NCBI GenBank assembly: GCA_030609605.1
Contig: JAUWBY010000072.1
Location: 1 to 9,250, forward strand
Direction: 5' to 3'
Source: Candidatus Eiseniibacteriota bacterium
Lineage (GTDB): Bacteria > Joyebacterota > Joyebacteria > Joyebacterales > Joyebacteraceae
DNA: 9,250 nucleotides
Positions 5,860 to 9,250 of the stretch are shown in pieces. The position numbers and the translations under genes were made by a program. Under the pieces are notes generated by a model that made no database searches, had not been told where the DNA came from, and worked only from the letters and a program-made list of their open reading frames with translations. How positions within the stretch are numbered: position 1 is the first letter of the stretch; each line of letters opens with the position of its first letter.

Positions 5860-8106
5860 GTGGAATTCGGGAGATCTGTGCATTTTGTTGCGGCCGTTCT
5901 GGCCGTGATCTCAATCATGGCGATGGCCACAGGGGCCCAGGCTCAGGACTGTCGCAACTATGAGGATTACCTCTGCTGGAAGCCCGGCGCCGAGCTGCCG
6001 GTGTTCGACTACTCATACAGGAATGACGTCGACGGGACATCCGCGCAGCTCTCGGTCGTGTACGAAGATGCGGGGTTCTTTCTTTTCGACCTGGCTGATC
6101 CTGAGGATCCCACGATCTACGGGCCTGTCTCCCCATACGGCGGCTTCACGAGTGTCGTGAAAGACGGCGACCACAGCTGGGTAGCGGATGCCGACTCCGG
6201 CCTCGTTGTCATCAACGCTCTTGATTGGAACAGCATGTACGTGCAGGTGGTTGAGAACGTCCCCGCATATGATATCGCTATGACACATGATCTCATCCTT
6301 GTCGCAGGCAAAGAGGGGGGATTCAGCACGTGCGCGCATGACGTGGATAAGCCGACGCTGCAATACACGATTGGTATGCCCGGGGATGCGATGGCGGTCT
6401 CCGCCGATCCAGGGGAGAGGTATGCGTACGTCGCGTGCTGGGACGCCGGACTCTGCGTCGTCGATCTCGAGACTACGCCTCCAAGCATCGTGGCAACGAT
6501 GGACACGCTCACCTATGCGCTGAGCACGTGTGTCGTGGACACGATCCTCTATCTCGGTGTCCAGAATTACGGGGCGATCGAGAAGATCAACATCAGTGAC
6601 CCCCTGAATCCGGTGCACATGGAGAGCTGCGGGTCAATCTACACGCCCCTGGGGATATCGTGGGTAGACGACCACCTCTACACCACCAACTTCCACCTCA
6701 CTATCCTTCTTGATCCGCCCAATGAGGAGCAAATGCAGGTCGTCGAGACGGTTAACCTTCAGGGGTATGGGACGGGTGGCGGGGTCATCGCGTTCGACGA
6801 CTACTGCTACATCCCCACGAAGGGACGGTCGCCTAACTGGGATGGCGGGCTTGATATCATCAAGAAGCCGACCCACGGTTTCCGCAATACGCACCACATG
6901 TACGACGTTGCCAGCAACGCGGTCGACCTTGTCGCACGCGGCGACTATGCGTACGTGCTCGACTACGGCGGGGGCGTCATCGTAGTCGACCTGACGGATG
7001 GTTCGGTCGTTGATGAAGACTGGTACGGCGGTATGGATTTCTACTCGATCGAGCTCTGGGGCGACTACCTGCTCGTGACCGAGGAATACTACGGACTCGT
7101 CGTCTTCGAGATCGTCACCGATGACGACATCGAGTATCTCTCGGATATCAGTCTTCCTGATGATGGATGCCTCGATGTTGTCGCACGCGGGCAGTACGCC
7201 TATGTTGCGGCCCACAGGAAAGTGCAGATCGTTGATCTCTCGACACCGTCCTCGCCGAGCTGGGCGGGGGAGATCGACGACTTCGGCTATGAGTACGTTC
7301 ACGCTGTGGATGTTTCGGGTGACATTCTCTACGTCGCCGTCAAGAGCAGCGAAGGGTACCTCTCGGTGAGCGCGTACGACCTTGATGACAACCCCATCGT
7401 GCCGCAGCTGCTGAGTGTCGTCGAGATTGTTGGGTTGGACGCGTACTCCGAGAACGTCAAGGCGGCCGGACACATGGTCTACCTCACCGGCCCGGCGGGT
7501 CTTCTCATCACGGATTTCTACGATCCTGAGAATCCCGTGGTCAAGAGCCTCCTCCGGTTCTCCTGTGACAACTCGGGTCTCTGTGTCTCAGGGGATTGGG
7601 TGTACGCGGGCAGCGCTGCGGACGGCGTGCGGGTCATCGATGCGTCCGACCCTGGAAACCCAGCGATCGTAGGGCACATCTCCACGCAGATGGCGGGGTC
7701 CGATGAAGCCTCCAACATGCTCGTGCACGGAGACGATGTGCTGTTCGTGGGTTGGGATTCGTATCTCTTGGCCGGTTTCCGTCAGTGCGACGACATCCTC
7801 GACGTACCCGAGTGGCCGGGTGACATCGCCCGCGCGACACTGTCGCAGAACTACCCCAATCCGTTCAACCCGACGACCATCATGTCCTACACTCTTGAGA
7901 TCGACGGACACGTCACGCTCGACATCTACGATCCTGCTGGGCGATACGTCACAACGCTCATCGACGGAACCCGGACGGCGGGCAAGCACTTCACTGTCTG
8001 GGACGGGACGAAGAGCGACGGTCAGAAGGTCGCCGGTGGCGTCTACTTCGCCAGGCTTTCGACCGAGGCGGGGGAGGCCGTGCGGAAAATGGTGTTGCTC
8101 AAGTAG
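5860..8106 (+). CDS. Secreted double beta-propeller protein (LVIVD repeats) with T9SS sorting tail
   Basis: Predicted exported or cell-surface protein, 748 residues. A signal peptide (1-28, cleavage near AQA|QD) directs Sec export. Residues 66-645 hold 14 repeats of about 40-50 residues with the pattern xYV....G..VVDL..P..P, as in YAYVLDYGGGVIVVDL and YAYVAAHRKVQIVDLSTPSSP, typical of LVIVD/choice-of-anchor-type beta-propellers. Residues 659-748 form a Por-secretion-type tail: NYPNPFNPTT (664-673), DIYDPAGRYVTTL, GGVYFARL and the terminal KMVLLK. In T9SS systems this tail targets the cargo across the outer membrane and is usually cut off. GTG at 5860 is preferred because GGGAGGAGG (5846-5854) lies 5 bases upstream and the signal peptide begins there. 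A longer reading from 5758 would add 34 residues ahead of the signal. No catalytic domain is visible, so a binding or adhesive role is likely, but the ligand is unknown. It appears to be its own transcription unit, closed by a strong terminator. Confidence 0.85.
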   Translation: MEFGRSVHFVAAVLAVISIMAMATGAQAQDCRNYEDYLCWKPGAELPVFDYSYRNDVDGTSAQLSVVYEDAGFFLFDLADPEDPTIYGPVSPYGGFTSVVKDGDHSWVADADSGLVVINALDWNSMYVQVVENVPAYDIAMTHDLILVAGKEGGFSTCAHDVDKPTLQYTIGMPGDAMAVSADPGERYAYVACWDAGLCVVDLETTPPSIVATMDTLTYALSTCVVDTILYLGVQNYGAIEKINISDPLNPVHMESCGSIYTPLGISWVDDHLYTTNFHLTILLDPPNEEQMQVVETVNLQGYGTGGGVIAFDDYCYIPTKGRSPNWDGGLDIIKKPTHGFRNTHHMYDVASNAVDLVARGDYAYVLDYGGGVIVVDLTDGSVVDEDWYGGMDFYSIELWGDYLLVTEEYYGLVVFEIVTDDDIEYLSDISLPDDGCLDVVARGQYAYVAAHRKVQIVDLSTPSSPSWAGEIDDFGYEYVHAVDVSGDILYVAVKSSEGYLSVSAYDLDDNPIVPQLLSVVEIVGLDAYSENVKAAGHMVYLTGPAGLLITDFYDPENPVVKSLLRFSCDNSGLCVSGDWVYAGSAADGVRVIDASDPGNPAIVGHISTQMAGSDEASNMLVHGDDVLFVGWDSYLLAGFRQCDDILDVPEWPGDIARATLSQNYPNPFNPTTIMSYTLEIDGHVTLDIYDPAGRYVTTLIDGTRTAGKHFTVWDGTKSDGQKVAGGVYFARLSTEAGEAVRKMVLLK
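6055..7794 (+). repeat. Fourteen coding beta-propeller repeats
   Basis: The repeat strands begin near residues 67, 107, 147, 189, 230, 273, 316, 364, 404, 447, 490, 540, 581 and 628 of the protein. Spacing is 40-50 residues. Repeats are well diverged at DNA level. The exception is a 13-base identical stretch, TTGTCGCACGCGG, at 6929-6941 and 7178-7190, in the same codon phase, which precedes the eighth and tenth repeats (LVARGDYAYV and VVARGQYAYV). Confidence 0.7.
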
Positions 8107-8179
8107 CATCACTACCGCCCACGTTCGGAAGAGCCGGACCGTTCTGTGGGATTCAGGCTTGAGAGGGACTCCAAATGGA

Positions 8180-8215
8180 AGGAGCCCGGTCTTGAGGACC
8201 GGGCTCCTCTGTCTT
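8180..8215 (+). terminator. Strong rho-independent terminator
   Basis: GGAGCCCGGTC (8181-8191) pairs perfectly with GACCGGGCTCC (8197-8207) around the loop TTGAG. An extra A-T pair (8180 with 8208) makes 12 bp. The T-rich stretch TCTGTCTTGT follows. It lies 74 bp after the stop of the propeller gene and ends that transcript. Confidence 0.85.
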
Positions 8216-8236
8216 GTGCCGGATGTGGCGCGAATC

Positions 8237-8245
8237 TGTTATGAT
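8237..8245 (+). promoter_or_regulatory. Candidate extended -10 promoter for the C45 hydrolase gene
   Basis: TGTTATGAT fits the extended -10 form TGn-TATAAT at all but one position of the hexamer. No good -35 box is seen: TTGTGC at 8214 leaves a 20-base spacer. Transcription would start near 8252, giving about 29 leader bases before the GTG at 8281. A second TATGAT lies at 8256-8261. The site sits just after the terminator, where a new transcript is expected. Confidence 0.35.
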
Positions 8246-8280
8246 CACGGTCTGCTATGATGGCAATTCAGGGGGAGACC

Positions 8281-9250
8281 GTGAGTGAGCTGAGATACAT
8301 CGAAGTGACAGGCTCGCCGCGTGCGATGGGAGAGACCCACGGGGAGGAGTTTTGTGACTCCATACGCAGGTTTACGGAGCGACGCATCGAGTACTGCCTC
8401 GGATTCGTCGACAAGTACGATCCAGGCCGGCCGCTCGGACGCGCGGACGTACTGTGCGTCGCGGAAGAAGTCCTGCAAGCGCACCGGCAGTACGATGATG
8501 CCGTCTGGCAGGAGTTCGAGGGCATCGCGCGCGGGGCCGGTCTCGCTCTGCCGGAACTCCTCGTCGGGAATGGACTCACTGACCTGCGTGATCTAGTGCT
8601 GATGGGGGATGGGACGGGCGCCGACCCTCGTGAACCCGGGAGCGCCGGGAGGCAAGGTGGAGGAGACACCGGCGAGTGCACGTCATTCGCTTGCTCCGCC
8701 GAGGCCTGCGCCGGGGTTCCTATCATCGGTCAAACGTGGGACATGCATCCGGATGCGCGCGAGTATCTGGCCGTCGTCCTCCGCCGTCCCAACGACGCTC
8801 CGGAGACCCTCTCACTCACAACGGTAGGTTGCCTGTCACTCGCTGGGCTGAATAGCGAGGGTGTCGCGGTCTGCAACAATAACCTCGTGCCCACGGATCC
8901 TCGACCGGGTGTGAACTACCTCTTCGCCATCACGCGGGCCCTCGCAGTAACGACAGCGCTCGAGGCGATCGGGGTTATCGAGGAGACGCCCAGACTCTCG
9001 GGACACAACTTCGTCGTGGGGGATGCCGGCAATACGTTCAACGTGGAGACGACGGCGACCGCCTCGGCGCGAACTGAGGTGAGACGTGGCGTTCTTGTTC
9101 ACGCCAACCACTACACGGCTCCGACGCTTCTTCCCGCTGCCTACGAACGCGTGGACCTGGCCGGCTCCCGCTGGCGCGAGACGCACCTCGTGGAGCTATT
9201 CGGGAACGCGCCGCACCCCATCACGGCCGATGTCTGCTGGGAGCTTCTCT
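8281..9250 (+). CDS. C45-family Ntn hydrolase (penicillin acyltransferase-like), 3' end missing
   Basis: Predicted member of peptidase family C45 (acyl-CoA:6-aminopenicillanic acid acyltransferase fold). These proenzymes cut themselves just before a Cys, which then becomes the N-terminal nucleophile for cleaving or transferring amide-linked acyl groups. In the 323 visible residues the start VTGSPRAMGETHGEEF is typical of the family. The nucleophile is C133 in GECTSFA, 21 residues before GQTWDMHP, whose D154 corresponds to the second catalytic residue. Further family blocks are GLNSEGVAVCNNNL (189-202), RPGVNYLFAITRAL (208-221), HNFVVGDAGNTFNVE (242-256) and VHANHYTAP (273-281). The frame is open to the last base, so perhaps 30-80 residues are missing. 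GTG at 8281 is chosen: AGGGGGAG is just upstream and the protein begins as relatives do. ATGs at 8257 and 8260 are in frame but lack a ribosome binding site and overlap a promoter-like sequence. No signal peptide is visible, so it is probably cytoplasmic. Substrate unknown. Confidence 0.85.
   Translation, partial: MSELRYIEVTGSPRAMGETHGEEFCDSIRRFTERRIEYCLGFVDKYDPGRPLGRADVLCVAEEVLQAHRQYDDAVWQEFEGIARGAGLALPELLVGNGLTDLRDLVLMGDGTGADPREPGSAGRQGGGDTGECTSFACSAEACAGVPIIGQTWDMHPDAREYLAVVLRRPNDAPETLSLTTVGCLSLAGLNSEGVAVCNNNLVPTDPRPGVNYLFAITRALAVTTALEAIGVIEETPRLSGHNFVVGDAGNTFNVETTATASARTEVRRGVLVHANHYTAPTLLPAAYERVDLAGSRWRETHLVELFGNAPHPITADVCWELL

Noticed and set aside
6634..7473. Antisense open frame of 279 codons opposite the propeller gene
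   Set aside because: It mirrors the sense codon bias of a GC-rich gene. The translation is Val-, Asp- and Arg-rich with no recognisable family. The sense strand carries clear propeller repeats.
8268..8726. Antisense open frame of 152 codons opposite the C45 hydrolase
   Set aside because: It is rich in Ser, Pro and Arg with no motif. The sense frame over the same bases has the catalytic Cys and the family blocks of C45 enzymes.

Overview
The window is GC-rich bacterial chromosome with every recognisable gene on the + strand. The lineage is suggested by the gene at 5860, which ends in a type IX secretion (T9SS) type A sorting tail with the motif NYPNPFNP and the ending KMVLLK. That tail, with GC-rich codon use, an RND/MMPL exporter, a LolA-like carrier and an outer-membrane barrel, points to a Gram-negative member of the FCB superphylum. 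One of its GC-rich, mostly uncultured phyla (the Eisenbacteria, Krumholzibacteriota or Latescibacterota type) fits better than a classical Bacteroidetes genome. This placement is inference from style and family content, not from a marker gene.

Positions 1-4043 hold a tight three-gene envelope cluster: the C-terminal four fifths of an RND/MMPL-type inner-membrane transporter (its start lies before the window), a secreted LolA-like protein, and an outer-membrane beta-barrel protein. The last two are separated by 1 bp. Together they look like an inner membrane to periplasm to outer membrane route for a lipid or other hydrophobic cargo. A small cupin protein follows 20 bp later and probably shares the transcript.

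Positions 4403-4515 are a short leader with a possible terminator. A complete fold-type I (class I/II) aminotransferase (4516-5685) follows, with all core PLP residues present and a strong ribosome binding site.

Positions 5686-5859 hold a plausible sigma70-type promoter. It leads to a 748-residue secreted protein whose body is 14 LVIVD-like beta-propeller repeats, enough for two seven-bladed propellers, followed by the T9SS tail. A perfect 11-bp-stem terminator closes this gene at about 8181-8210.

A new unit starts at 8281: a C45-family Ntn hydrolase (penicillin acyltransferase-like fold) with catalytic Cys133 and Asp154. It runs off the right edge.

No tRNA, rRNA, CRISPR array, insertion sequence or phage gene was seen. 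The most interesting items are the three-part envelope system, the double-propeller T9SS cargo protein, and the C45 enzyme with an unusual loop before its nucleophile.
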